A stretch of 64,000 nucleotides of DNA from assembly GCA_000499405.2 (NCBI GenBank), contig HG738139.1:4922616-4986615 (forward strand), given 5' to 3'. Positions 13,919 to 26,381 of the stretch are shown here, in pieces. Each line of letters opens with the position of its first letter. The first letter of the stretch is position 1. Origin of the DNA: Onchocerca volvulus (lineage: Eukaryota; Nematoda; Chromadorea; Rhabditida; Onchocercidae). The translations under genes and the position numbers were made by a program. Below the pieces are notes generated by a model. That model saw only the letters and a program-made list of their open reading frames with translations. It was not told the DNA's origin and ran no database searches.

Positions 13919-14233
13919 TTTATAAAAGTACTATATTTTTGACCGTCTTTCAAAATAAATAGTTGAATTTACATAACCCATTTAAAAGGTTACAGTCGAT
14001 GGTCAAGTTCCATATATACCACTTTTACAGTAACATTGTTTTCCATCATACCGTGTCTGTAGAGTATTTGGAGTAGAACACAATATTTATCTTCTATCCG
14101 TTTATATAAGTATATTTCTGACCATTTTTTAAAATAAATGATTAAATATACATAACCACTTGGAAGAAGATAGTCGATAGGTAAGTTCCACATGTCTCAC
14201 CTGTACAGTAATATTATTTTTTATCATACCGTA
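13919..14233. repeat. Imperfect direct repeat, two copies of about 133 bp
   Basis: Copy 1 (13919-14052) and copy 2 (14101-14233) share an ordered series of blocks: TTTATAAAAGTA/TTTATATAAGTA, AAAATAAATRRTT, ACATAACC, a GTCGATRGT/GTAAGTTCC block, ACAGTAAYATT and a final ATCATACCGT. They are separated by about 48 bp. The pair lies in the region between the minus-strand MARVEL-like gene and the plus-strand GTPase gene. Confidence 0.8.
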
Positions 14234-14429
14234 TTTACGCGAATTTCGGAGCTGTAAACCGAATGATTACCGTACGATCCCATAAATGAAACGCGGGGAA
14301 ATTCCGTGAACCTACCGTATTGATTGAAAGTTTTGAGAAAGAAAAAGTTCTTTCAAGAAGTTTTTTTGATGCAACATTTGATGATGAGTAATTGGAGAGA
14401 AAGAGGAAAAGCGAATGAAAAGGCATCGT

Positions 14430-15540
14430 GGCGATGGTCTTTCAAGGGGCAGCTCGGACATAAATATGAATTGCAAACCGATAGCTGAACAGGTGAAAGA
14501 CGTACGCGCATGACGTGCCCATGGCACCACAAATCACGTGCTCATGACGTATCATGTCATTTAGCGTGGAAGTATCAGTGAATAGAAAAGTTATATGGAT
14601 AGGGCAATAAATTTGAGTGCTGCAAGAAAATAATCATCAATTGATAGAATCGTTTTGATTGCTGCGATAGGGCAGAGGACAATGGCGTGTACGTGCAGGA
14701 TGGATGAGAGATCGCTTGACTTGATACGCACGGCACCATCTACAGCGACACAGCATAAAGCATACCATCGAATTGAAGCTGTTAACACTGGCCTCTGTTC
14801 AGCTTCAGACATGCCACAAATCATTCTGAATCATAAAGACGGAAATGGATTGAATTGCACGTACTAATCTCAATGGTACCTTTTTATACGCGACTGGTTG
14901 GTTGGCAATGACGCACCAATCCCTCCCTATCTACCGGAGGTATCGGGTATCAACATTGCAACCACATACGATAGGATACGATACGGTATGGATGCACCAC
15001 ACCCTCCTCTCTGATCGTTATTTTATGAGAATGATAGAAGGAAATGAAGCCAAGGATGGCTGGATGAGAACATTCCCCGCTCCTGTACGTTCAAATATAA
15101 ACAAATGAAATGCACCGCCAGAAATCAAACTAAACAATGATGGGATGTTACATGTAAATGTTTGATTGTACTGTTGGCTGATGGATATATCACGAAAATG
15201 GAAGAGAAGAGAGTAGAAAAAGTAAAAGAGCCTGTACGATGGGAAATTTAAAGTATCGATGAATTTGAGATTTTAATTTGAAAAAGTGATTCCCGATGAT
15301 TGACATGTAAAATGACTGCAAAATTTGAAGACGGAATTACAGATTCATTTGATATTTATCATCTATCGATAGATGTAATTAATTTTTTTATCCGGATATA
15401 AGTCATTCAAGAAATTCCGATATTTGTTTACTGAATGTATAAAGGATTCATAAATACAATGAAATTCTCTTAAAATTGCCATTTTGTTCATTTCGCAGTT
15501 AATCAAGCGGTTTTGTTAAAATCATTGTTTGTTTAGAAAA
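14430..15540. other. Intergenic region upstream of the EHD-type GTPase
   Basis: About 1.1 kb, less AT-rich than its surroundings. Short open frames occur on both strands, but none has recognisable protein content or joins to neighbouring exons. It includes CACGTG and TGACGT-like words near 14500-14560. It is probably promoter DNA for the divergent genes on either side; this is inference from position. Confidence 0.4.
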
Positions 15541-18500
15541 ATGGGATTATTTCGAAGGGGAAGAGCGGTTCCATTGGTCAGTCAGCGCGTTTATGACCTC
15601 TTACGGAGTTTTTGCTTAGATTAGCTTAATTGTGGTCTTTTCATTTTGCATCATTGAATCGTCTAATTGGTCCCTAAAGTTGAAAATTTGAAAATTATGA
15701 TGTAGTAAATTAACGCTGTGAACTTGGTCCTCTAATAAGTTGTACTTCAACAATTAGATCTAAATAAACAGTCTTCAATTCAGTATCCTGAATTCTTACT
15801 TCGTGTTGAATTTCTTGAAGGTTGCTAGTATTGATTTTTAGGCACCAATACCACTACCAACCAGGGAAAATATCGCTGAAGTACTCTATTTGAACTATGA
15901 ACAAAAGGTATGAACATCTTTAGAACAAACTTCATGTTAGATTTTCGATTTTGATTGAAAATGAACAAAACTGAAGATTATAAGTCAATTTTCTCTTTTG
16001 AGAGAATGAAGGCTTTCTAATAAAAATTATAAAATAAAATTAAAACTTTCATACATCAACTGTATCATTTTTAAGCTTGGCAGTGAGTAAGAAGAATCTT
16101 TTTTCTTTAAAAATTTCCGCAAAATTAAAATTACCATTTGATGGATAAGTTATAACATGAAAAAATCAAGTTAAAGATGTTACCTATGGAAAAGCGGCAT
16201 ATTTATGATCAGTTCTATACTCCACCTTTATATCGAGCCGAATTTGAAGCTAAACCAATGGTTTTATTTCTTGGACAGGTTAGCTTTTTCTTTTGGGCCA
16301 AAACAAATCGGGTTACTATTCTTCATTGCTCGATAAATTAAAGATGATTCATTTGTCAACTGATATCAAAAGCTAATATATGTTAATTATGTCCACGCGT
16401 TTACACCGATCGATCGTTATAGTGAAGTTAAATATATACAGTCTATTAAAGTATTCGGTTGGTAAAACATCGATGATCAAATTTCTTCTGAACGGAGAGG
16501 AATATCCAGGCAGTATGATTGGACCGGAACCGACTACGGATTGTTTCACAGTCGTTTATCATTCCTCCAATACAAGTACTGTTATGGGAACATCTCTTGC
16601 GTCCGACAGTACATTGCCATTTCAGGTTCATTTTTTTAGTTCGATTGCTTTTGGGCGATTTGACAAACGTCATCTGATATATCTTTGTTATAAATTATAT
16701 TCGTTGTAAAAATTGGCCTGAAAAATGTCTCTACCAATTAAATTAAACGAAACGACTTCACGGTTGACATTATAGACTTGATTTGGAAAATCTGAAAAAT
16801 TAATCTGGCTAGTGAAATTATACTTCATTTTTAAATGAAGTAAAAAAAAAAAAGTAATGTTATATAGCAAATTTTTCCTTGAAATTTTTGTACATCATTT
16901 TGATATATATAAAAACTGAAAAATCTAATTAAAGTGAATACCAGAATGCATTGCAGTCGCTAAGCATGTTCGGCTCGGCATTCCTGACACGAATGCGTGG
17001 TGCAACACTTCCGGCTAAATTACTGGAACACATCACTTTTATGGATACACCAGGAATATTGTCCGGTCAAAAGCAACGTACGTCTCGTGGCTACGATTTT
17101 GCATCTGTCGTAAATTATATTGCTGGTAAGGTGAGACTTTCTGGGTGTAATAGAATTTTAGATCATTTCATTCGAATTCTTTCTAATAATACAATTATCA
17201 TTTGTTTTACTAGTAAAAAATATTTTAATGAAATTAAAGTTAGTATACAGGTCGATATGATCGTACTTTTGTTTGATACTTCAAAACTGGACATCAGTGA
17301 TGAATACAAGCAGGTGATACAATGTCTCAAAGGAAATGAAGAGAAAGTATGTTATCAGATTTGTCTTCGTTCTTTAAGCGTCACTTATTTTACTTTTTAT
17401 TACCTAGTTTTTTTTTAGTTGTTGATTTATTCCTTTATCGCTGGATTCTAATTTTTCAAAAAAAAAAAAATAATAAATATCAATTCTCTTTACTGCCACT
17501 TTTTTGCCTTTCATGCTTTATAATATAAAAAAAGTGAAATTAAAATATTCAGATTAAGATAGTGCTCAATAAAGCAGATCAAGTGGGAGCAGCGGAACTT
17601 ATTCGAGTAAGAGGTGCATTGATGTGGAGCTTAAGTCGGATTCTCGAATCACCGGAAGTTCCCAAAGTTTTCATCGGTTCTTTTTGCACCGCTGACTCCA
17701 AAGATACAATTGTTCGTATTCTTGTTGTTTTTTTGAATGATATTTAAATTTGGGAGAAATATTTCTGTATTGATCCATCGAGGAATCAGTTTCTCTTGGT
17801 CTGAAATTTATTTCTTATTCATCAGATAGCTTAAACAAAAAAAATACAAGTTTGTATTTAGAGTTCTGAAGTTCATGAAATTTTCACTCAAGAATATATC
17901 GATTTTTTTGATGAATTAAAATTACTTCCATCGGGTTGCAATGTACGTAAGCTGAACGATGTGATCAAACGTGCCAAGAAATTGAAAATTCACGCGCTCG
18001 TTATGGAACGTCTTCTTAGAAAAGTATACATACTTTGCAAGATACCATTTTTTTTTTTTCTTCATCGTATAAACCGGTTGTTCTGCGCAACACAGCTTAT
18101 CTTTCAAAAGTGATTGATATGATTAAATGTCATGTGCGTTGATCTATCACGCGGACTTACAGTATCCAATTACTAATTTAATTCTTTTGATCATTTGCAA
18201 AACATTTAATTGCTAACGCCTACTGAAGTTTGATTTTTTTCTTTTTTTTTCTTTTTTGCAAGAACTTTGATATATGCTTCGTCGCATCGCTTGTTAGAAT
18301 TATTTAATGATAATTTGTGTTGCTTTATGGTTGCAGGAACCAAGCTTCCAGTTTTGATTCATGCAAATTTTGATGAGTTACTTTTCTTTGTTGATAAGAT
18401 TTTGACTAAAACAGTCTGATCAGCAAATAATCAAATTAGATAGACTGGTCGAAACGATTAGCTACTGGCAATACGAGCATCTTTTAGAAGTCTTAAAATA

Positions 18501-19575
18501 ACACTACAGTGTCTAATCAATTTCATTACGAGAAATCATGTGCATCGGTTAGTTCTGGTAAAAAAATTTTCTCACGTTATGTTTTTTCATTCACTATAGA
18601 TGTGGTTTAAGTCAAGTGCTGAATTGAAGCGTGTTGTAACACAGAATAATTTGCTTCGAATATTAGATGATTTCAAGTATCGTCTACGTATTGCAGAAAG
18701 CGATTTACCTGACATACCGGTTTGTTCTGTATTTTGATCGTTTTTTACCCATAGAAATCCCTAATAAAATGTAGGCGAAAGATTTTGGGAAGACTCTGAA
18801 TTCTGCCATTATTGTAAAGTTTCCCATTTGTTTCCATAAAAATATGATCTTATATCCAATGCAAACACAATAAATCATTGAAATTGCTTATTGCAATATC
18901 TTGTGACATGTCTTCGCTTCCGCATGCATGCAGCTTTTTTGCTCTGTGCAACACGTTATTTTGTAGCTCTTTGTGGAAAAAGCCCATTTGTCATATTTCA
19001 AAGGTTGGCACAAAGTGGATGAGGAACAGATGCATAACTTGGATCAATTTATCAGTGATGACATACCCAGGTGAACGTAGAGAAAGCGGTGATTGAGAGA
19101 TATTGAAATATTTTACCTATTTTAAAATTTAACTTTGGTGTTTCCCATCCAGTTTTCATGATGTTCAAATAAACACATTTCCAATATTATAAACTTGTCG
19201 CATGGTCAATTTCACGAAATTTCATAATATTAGTTTTGAATTCTCAGAAAAGAAATAACGAATTTGTTAGATTTTTTCAGAATGGTAGCAGCTGTACAAT
19301 GCAAAGATAAAAAGACGGCGATTCCGAGTGTGCTTGAAGATCTATTCAAGAATCTGATGAAGAAATCGGAGAAACGTAAAAAGTTCAAACCAGAAAAACT
19401 GGATTCTAATGAAGGCAAATTGAAATCTAAAGGAGATAAATCGAAATCTAAAAGAGATAAACTGGACTCCAGTGATGACAAATCAAGACTGAAAGCAGAT
19501 AAGAATAATAGCGATGCCAGTAAAAGGAATGAAACGAATTCGAAATCTGAAAAAGAAAAGCACAAAAAAGCATAG
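15541..19575 (+). CDS. EHD/sarcalumenin-type dynamin-like GTPase lacking an EH domain
   Basis: Eleven exons close in phase to a 495-aa protein: 15541-15576, 15842-15907, 16177-16278, 16452-16625, 16957-17130, 17251-17346, 17553-17711, 17862-18023, 18600-18719, 18967-19070 and 19281-19575. EHD proteins are membrane-tubulating ATP/GTPases in endocytic recycling; sarcalumenin is a related muscle SR protein. Visible motifs are the P-loop GQYSVGKTS (about residues 67-75), switch region IGPEPTTD (about 91-98), DTPGILSG (about 157-164), RGYDFASVV, LLFDTSKLDISDEY, NKAD (222-225) and RGALMWSL. The helical domain follows (LNDVIKRAKKLKIHAL, LDQFISDDIP). After about residue 423 the protein becomes a low-complexity Lys/Ser/Asp/Glu tail with repeated KSK/DKS units and stops, where an EHD protein would have its C-terminal EF-hand EH domain. 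The start ATG is followed by MGLFRRGR and has an in-phase donor. The C8 acceptor (17861/17862) is the least certain junction. Confidence 0.9.
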
Positions 19576-21554
19576 AGACAAAAGAATATCCAAAATATAT
19601 ATTACTGTTATATCATTCTTATGCATGCACGTGTATTCCTATGTAAATTATCATGGTTTTTTATATCAATTTTGAGCAACAGAAATACCAAATGGCATAC
19701 AGATGTGACGATGATACTTAATCGATATAGAATTCATAACAGAAAATCCGAAAAAAAAAAAGAGAAAACAGAATGAAATTAAAGAATAATTTCTAATTCA
19801 GTTTTAAATATATGAATATTATTGATTAATTTCAAATGTTTCAAGTTAAACATTATTATGTAACATAGAATGTTACCATAGTGTGATTTATTAATTGAGG
19901 TGTAGTACATAGTTGGATAGGGTAGAAAAGGTGATGTAAATATACTGATATAGTTTTCGATTTCAACTTCTAATTGGATATTCCTTGCTATAAATTGAGC
20001 AAATAAATGGGAAAGCATGAGAAAATCACCAGAAGGTAGGCTTATTCACCTTTCGGATTCAATAGACAAATACCTTTTCAATTTACTTCACCTTAGAAAT
20101 TACTGAATCCTGCTATTTGACATTCCCATTGGCTTTACTGTAAATAAAGATGAGGTATGGCTGTCATTCCTGAAATTAAAGGTTTAATAAAGTAAAGCCA
20201 AAAGGTACATTTTGCACAATATAAGTGAATGTCTTGCAAGTGCTTAGTTTCTTGATCATAGATTTTGCATTAACCAAAGATGACTATTTTTTATTTTTGT
20301 TTAGAAAGAAGAATTTCACATTTCAAAAAAAAGATCCCATAGATCAGCACAAAGACCAGTTTGCTATTACTGTAATAATCTTACAGTAATATTAAAGTAA
20401 TCTTGGTGCTGATGTTTTATGTATTATTAAAATTGTTGGCAAGGAAAAAAATCACTGAAAAAAAAGAATGGATAAATGCTTTGTATGGGAAAAAATTTCT
20501 TTTAAATGAAATAGGTAGTAAGAGAAGTCCCAATTTGCATTAGAATATTGTATTTTCTATCTACGAGTAATTCTGGATGGATAAATAATTTGGAAGTAAT
20601 AATTAATCTGAAATGACCAAATTCTGCAATTTATCGTAAGAAATGGGCTATCATTCATCTATAATACTGTAGTGATCATCTTTCTGTAATATATATGTCC
20701 TTTTGTGATAAATGTTCTTTTAATTGATAAACTACTGATAGAGATGATGCTTTCAAAATGAATTGACTTAGGGAGATTATAGACTTTCAATTTCTGAGAA
20801 AAATTATATTCATATTTTGAAACTGTTGCTTGATTAGATAGAGATGAAGTTGATACCAGCATTAGTCGGGTAAGAATCGAAATTTTTGAAATTAAAAGAC
20901 AGAATTATTGGCTTCATAATGATAAATATTATTGTTTGCTTGATAGGTTTTGAAATAATTTTAAAATCTTCCTAACATTGTTGTGAACTTTCTTCCTAGG
21001 AAATAAAATTATCTTGAATCAAAAACAACGGTAGACAAAATAATCCGAATGTTTCTAGAAGAAACAGAAAAAAGAAGCAATTTAAAGAGAATTCAAATAG
21101 AAGATAAGCGCTAAAAGTAGTAGATTTTGATAAAATTTTGACTTTGATTTCGTATGAAATCAATAATTATCATTTCATTTCTTAATGATCTGCTTCCGAT
21201 CATCATAGATTGTCATATCTCCTGATATTCGTTTTAGTAAGTTGTATTTTTTTCTTTATTTTAACTTCAAAGGCGACTAATTTACAAAATATTCCAGAGT
21301 ATATTCGTTTTTCGACCATTAAAATCAAACGCTTCGTTTGGAAAACGATGAGTAATTAATAGCAATCTTCATTTTACCTTTTTTAAAACGTGCATTATTT
21401 TGCTTCAGAGAAAAATTTTTCAAGTTTTAGTATTGAAGAAATGCTTTTTATGCATAAATTTTTGAAATCTTGAGAATTTAGAATTGAAATTTAATTCAAC
21501 ATTTAAAATAAAAAAAAAAGAAAAACGCTTCCTAGATTTTCATTTTTTTCTTAG
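19576..21554. other. Spacer and probable 5' region of the nuclear receptor gene
   Basis: About 2 kb of AT-rich sequence. The next exon opens in phase 1 behind TTTTTTTCTTAG and has no in-frame ATG before the zinc finger. At least one short 5' exon with the start codon should therefore lie here, but I could not identify it. Confidence 0.5.
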
Positions 21555-24500
21555 AACATAATGAATTTACACGAATAATTTGTCAAATATGTGGTGACAA
21601 AAGTTCTGGACGACATTATGGCCTATGGACATGCGATGGATGCAGTTGCTTTTTTAAACGAAGGTATATTTTTTGGACAGTTTTTTAAAACCAAATATCA
21701 GAGATACTTCAGAAATGTTTAAAAATTAAGGATTTTTTAAAATTGAAATTTTTGTTATGAAGTTTTATCTAGTGATTACTATTCCAAGACTAGTATTTCA
21801 TTCAGTACAAAACTATCTTGAATTGGCCTAGTACAAATAGCTCAAAATGTTTTGCTATCAAATCATTTCAATTTGATTTATCAACTAATTAAGCTGTGGT
21901 TAATTCTATACAATTAATTAAACTGACGAATTTAATTACATTATCTTTATTTATTGATATCCATGAAGTTTTCTCTCTCTAAATACATTTTTCATGCTTT
22001 AAATTTATCCCATCTTTTCTTCTCGCTTTATCCATTATACAAATTGTTAAGGATATACAATTCCTGTAATTTACTTCAATTCGCATAAAAGTTAAGAACT
22101 AAAGAGATGGAAGCTCCATTAATAGTTTTAATTACTGCATGATGAAGAAATAGTTAAAACTTTAGAAAACTATCGTTTTCAAAATTTAAAATTTCAAAAC
22201 TTTCATTGAAAAATGATTGAAATTATTGATTTATGTGTGTATGATAGAAGCGTGCTCACGAATTCGTCAATCTTAGAATATTTCTTACAGCATCAGAAAG
22301 AATATTAGCTACACTTGTGTTTGTAAGTTTTAAATTACATATTGGTATTAATCTTTGTTTGTGATATTTGTGGCACCTTTGTTTGTGATTTTTGTGGCAC
22401 CAATGCAAAAGAACTATTTTTCTCGCAACATAAGCAGCTATTTTCCTTGATGACAGTTGACTTTGTTTCATTTCCTTACTGCATTTCATTCGGATTGTAA
22501 TGTCGTCTCATAGCGTGACATGTGTGAATGCGTAAAATAGAATGCAAATGCACCTTACTGCAGCAAATGGTTGTTTCTTGTTGTTCCTGCAAATATCATT
22601 GTTGCAGGAAAATCAAACAAAAGATCAATAATTTCAAATTAAAAAAAAATCAGTCAATACTTCCTATTTCCGAATACGAAGTACATCATACTAACTTCTG
22701 CGATGTTTTCTATATGATGATGCAATGTTCCGTTACTGTATAAGTTACAGTATCGTTGTCTGTAGCTACAGTATACGAGTCACAGTACATTTGTTTTTAG
22801 CTGGTGGTAATAATTGTCCAATTGATAAATCACGCCGAAATTGGTGTCCATCATGCCGTTTGCGCAAATGTTTTCGAATGCAAATGAACAGGAATGGTAG
22901 GTTTGAAAATATTTGGCAAAATTCTTGATCGCTGAGAGGAAGCTATTAGTGATTGTTTTGAATTATAAGAAATTTCTGGAAAAAAATAACTTTAAAATGA
23001 CAGATGTCATTTCATTGGTTCTTTCAAATTCCAATTACTATTGATTAATCCATGCATATGCGAAATTTTTCACATTCTTCTCTTGCTGAATTCCAACCTT
23101 ATTTGACTTTTCTAGAGCAACTTCATGGAAAATGCTAGTGATTCGGATCACTTTACCTATAAGTGTCTTTTTTGGTTTGTATGGAATTCGCGATTCCTGG
23201 GAACCGGAATCAGGATTTTGTGCTACAAACCACTACTAAAATTTATACTAGAATTAGATAGCCAAGAAGGAATTTCGAGAATTAATCTTCAAACATTTTC
23301 CTTAAACAGCTTAAAAATATTGAAAAAAACCGAAAAAATTTACTGGAAAAGTTTACTTCAACACTTTGTGACAAAGATATCTCGAAATATTAGGAACTTC
23401 AAGAATGGGACTATTTTAAGAAGCAATTTTATTATAGATCAACATGACGATATCTTATATTTAAATTGATTTTGATATTTTTGCAAAAGAAAAGATTAAT
23501 GAGTAAATTATTATTAAAAATTGAAAAATTATAATAATAAATAATTTTATTATGTTAAATAAAATATGAAACTAGAATTAGCAAAATCAAGTATTGATTA
23601 CGTAATTTTAAAACAGATTTTAAGGAAAAAACAATATAGAAGTTCTATAAGATCAATCTTTAGAATTTAATTAATTGATTAATTAAATTTTAATTCATTA
23701 ATAATAATATATTGGTGTATCTTATTACTTGATAGCTGCAGTTGACTATCTAATTTCAGTTTATCTATATATTTTTCTCCATGTTAATATATCTTGAAGA
23801 GTAGTCTTGAGATTATATATAAATCGATGTGACAGAATTTACTTCAAATTTTAAATTACAACAGAAAACAATTATAGCTGTACAGAAAGAACGTGGTCCA
23901 CGAGCAGACAAACGATTAAAATTATTGACAGAATATTCAGTCATTGAAAAAAGTAAGTTCCATGAAGATTCCTGGAAATCAGAATCAATCGATTGGTGAA
24001 TGAAATGGATGGGAAATTTAGAATACTATTCTTTAAAAATGAATTATTTTAATTAACTTAATATACATTCTCTTATTTTTCTGCGCATTGTTGCACAAAT
24101 TGTTGAAATTTCTATACGTATGTAAGAGAGTAACAAATTATCTGAATCTTCCATATTCCATAATAAATTTGTTCTTTTACCGATTGATTTTTCGACGGTT
24201 TGAGAAATAGCAATAAGTCATTCTATATCTTCCACATTTCTAATACCTCTGATGGAATATGAAAATAAGTAGTGCTCCCAGAAAGTGTAGATTTCAAAAA
24301 AAAAAAAAAATAAAACATTATTCTAAAGTCAAGAAGACATTATCTCGAAGATTAAGATAATGTATTCTTGATAAAAGCATCTTTGCTACCGTAAATTAAA
24401 CGAGATGGTTTGATAATTGGCTTAATTAGACCTCATTGGTCTCTCCAGATAAGATTATTCGACCTGGAATAGCCTAAGATGCACTATATTGAATGATTGG

Positions 24501-25958
24501 ACAGTTCGGACAGTAGATTGCAAAATCTCCGAAAGATACAATAATCTGATTACAGTATATTTTTTCTGGTTAGTTCTACAATATTATATTCTGGAACATC
24601 AAGTTCGAGGCCACAGTAAGCTTGGATAAAAAATGAGTTCGAGACTACAGTAAGTTTGGATGAAGAATGAGTCCAAGATTACAGTAAGTTTAGATGCTAT
24701 TTTTTTAGTCATTACAAAGGATTGATTAGATTTAAATAAAATTGATAATATTCTAAATTTAGAAGGACAAATATTGACAGAAGCAATTCAACGTCCACTC
24801 AACACGGTTTTGATGAATTTTGTCACTCCGATGGATAGATTCGTGATACTGTCTCGTTACTGGCCCGTATTTTTCATACTTCAATGCACTGTTGCTGTCG
24901 AGCTACCACCTCTTCGTAATCTAAAGGTCAGAGATTCTCAATCAATATTTGTAAATATCAAAGATCTCAACATGAACATTCAAATTAACCAGCAAAACCG
25001 GATGACAAAACCGGAAACTGGTAGTATACAATGTGCAATCTGTATTGCATTAGAATAACCGGAAAGTTGTTGTGATTTTGCACATTTCTTGCCGAAATAT
25101 TGATCAATATATATGTAGTAGTTGAATTATTTTGAAATTTTGAATTTTTATTCTGAAAGCTATGAAGGGAAAGATGATTATCTGATTCTAAAAAGATTCT
25201 TGAAATCCTCGAAACCATCTAAATTTATTTGCATTCCTTCTCAAAATGAAGACTTATAATGCATCGGAAGAATGATTTTCACATTTCTTTTTTTTTTCTT
25301 TTTTTTTTTAGTTAAATCAAGTAATACAATCAGCAAGAAGAGATGATTGCATGGGCAACTTGGACAGTGAAGAAATACGGCTAGCAATTTGCTACGCTTT
25401 ATGCAAAATAGGCATGATTCTTGACATGATTTAAAATCTAGTAGTAGTTTTTTAATGAAATTTTAGCCCAATACTTTTTTTTTTTTTGTTAACAGTTCTC
25501 TTATTCGGTTACTGCATCTTCTCTTAAATCCAATTCAAACAAAATAAGCATCCCTAAAACTTGATTCATTCCTCATTTAATTAAATTCGCTGATTTCTCA
25601 ATGGACTAGGACGGATATACATACTTGAGGCAAATTATGGTAAGTATTACAGTGATAGAAAGTTTAATAAAAATGGATATGAAATGGATTTCCTTATTTT
25701 AGTGTAGATTATATTACAGGTGAAAGAAACAGGGAATTAAGTTTTGCTTGTAGTCTGGATAAGACTTATCGATATTGGATGTCACGTCACTGCTCCATCT
25801 TTTATCCGCATTTATCAAATCGAGACGAACGTATCGTGAAATACACGGATTTTATATTGCTATACTGTGAGCATATTTCGATATTCGATGAATTCACACC
25901 ATCTATATATCCAGCAAATATTATTCGAACTCTTTTAGACATTAATGAATCGATCTGA
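21555..25958 (+). CDS. NR2E-like nuclear hormone receptor (5' exon missing)
   Basis: This is a ligand-type nuclear transcription factor. Exons: 21555-21663, 22291-22322, 22801-22896, 23878-23952, 24763-24926, 25312-25411, 25610-25639 and 25720-25958, all phase-consistent. The DNA-binding domain reads [37 protein letters not shown] and then [20 protein letters not shown], with the NR2E-type C-terminal extension [10 protein letters not shown]. The second finger spacing C-x6-C matches the fax-1/PNR branch, whereas P-box CDGCS is tailless-like. The ligand-binding domain is divergent: [19 protein letters not shown] corresponds to helices 3-5, [14 protein letters not shown] to helix 8/9 and [17 protein letters not shown] to helix 10/11, with a terminal NIIRTLLDI resembling AF-2. 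The P-box position that is normally Gly (CSGFFKR) is Cys here. The exon ending at 25411 needs a GC donor; otherwise translation would stop at 25432-25434. The start codon lies upstream and is unresolved. The subfamily call is firm and the orthologue is not. Confidence 0.85.
22353..22400. repeat. 24-bp tandem duplication in nuclear receptor intron
   Basis: Two head-to-tail units, 22353-22376 and 22377-22400, differ at one position (CTTTGTTTGTGATATTTGTG versus CTTTGTTTGTGATTTTTGTG, each followed by GCAC). They start 31 bp after the 32-nt exon that carries the inter-finger segment. Confidence 0.85.
24604..24696. repeat. 34-bp tandem repeat with ACAGTAAG core in intron
   Basis: Units 24604-24637 and 24638-24671 are 34 bp each, and a partial third runs 24672-24696. 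Each contains ACAGTAAGYTTRGAT, which resembles a 5' splice site (CAG|TAAG). The array lies in the intron just before the ligand-binding-domain exon at 24763. Confidence 0.85.
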
Positions 25959-26381
25959 TATATAACCTCAACATGTGAGAGATACTCTGCATATACTATA
26001 AATGTAACCCTGAGATTTGTAACATTCAATTCTGGCTCCATAAAGATATTCCACTCTACGGCTTGAATTCACACAATAATTCTTTTCAATTTACTTGTTT
26101 AAATGTCGAAAATATCAACTTTCTAAGCACGTTTATATTTCAAAATAAACCGAAAACCACACAAAAAAAGAAAAAAGAAACAAAGCAATAAACGTGACTT
26201 GTCATCATCGATAATAAGAACAGATCACATTTTGCACATCTTTATTATAAGACCTGTAAAATGATGTAGTGGGAACTGAAAAAGGAGGAGGAAATCAAAT
26301 TCTGGTAATAACGAAAATTATAACTCACAGATCCAACAATCATCGTCAAAAGAGATGAAAAGAATAATCCACTACTTCATA

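Noticed and set aside
14591..15108. Overlapping ORFs on both strands in the less AT-rich intergenic region
   Set aside because: They are mutual shadows with no domain content. The higher GC alone explains the longer open frames.
18300..18500. Candidate extra exon in the EHD-type gene (GAACCAAGCTTCCAG.. and LDRLVETISYWQYEHLLEV frame)
   Set aside because: The flanking exons 17862-18023 and 18600-18719 join directly in phase and reproduce the EHD helical domain, so nothing is missing. The frame there also meets stops quickly.
23125..23469. 114-codon plus-strand ORF inside the nuclear receptor intron
   Set aside because: It lies in the intron between two well-supported zinc-finger exons, has no recognisable domain, and is not flanked by usable splice sites in a compatible phase.
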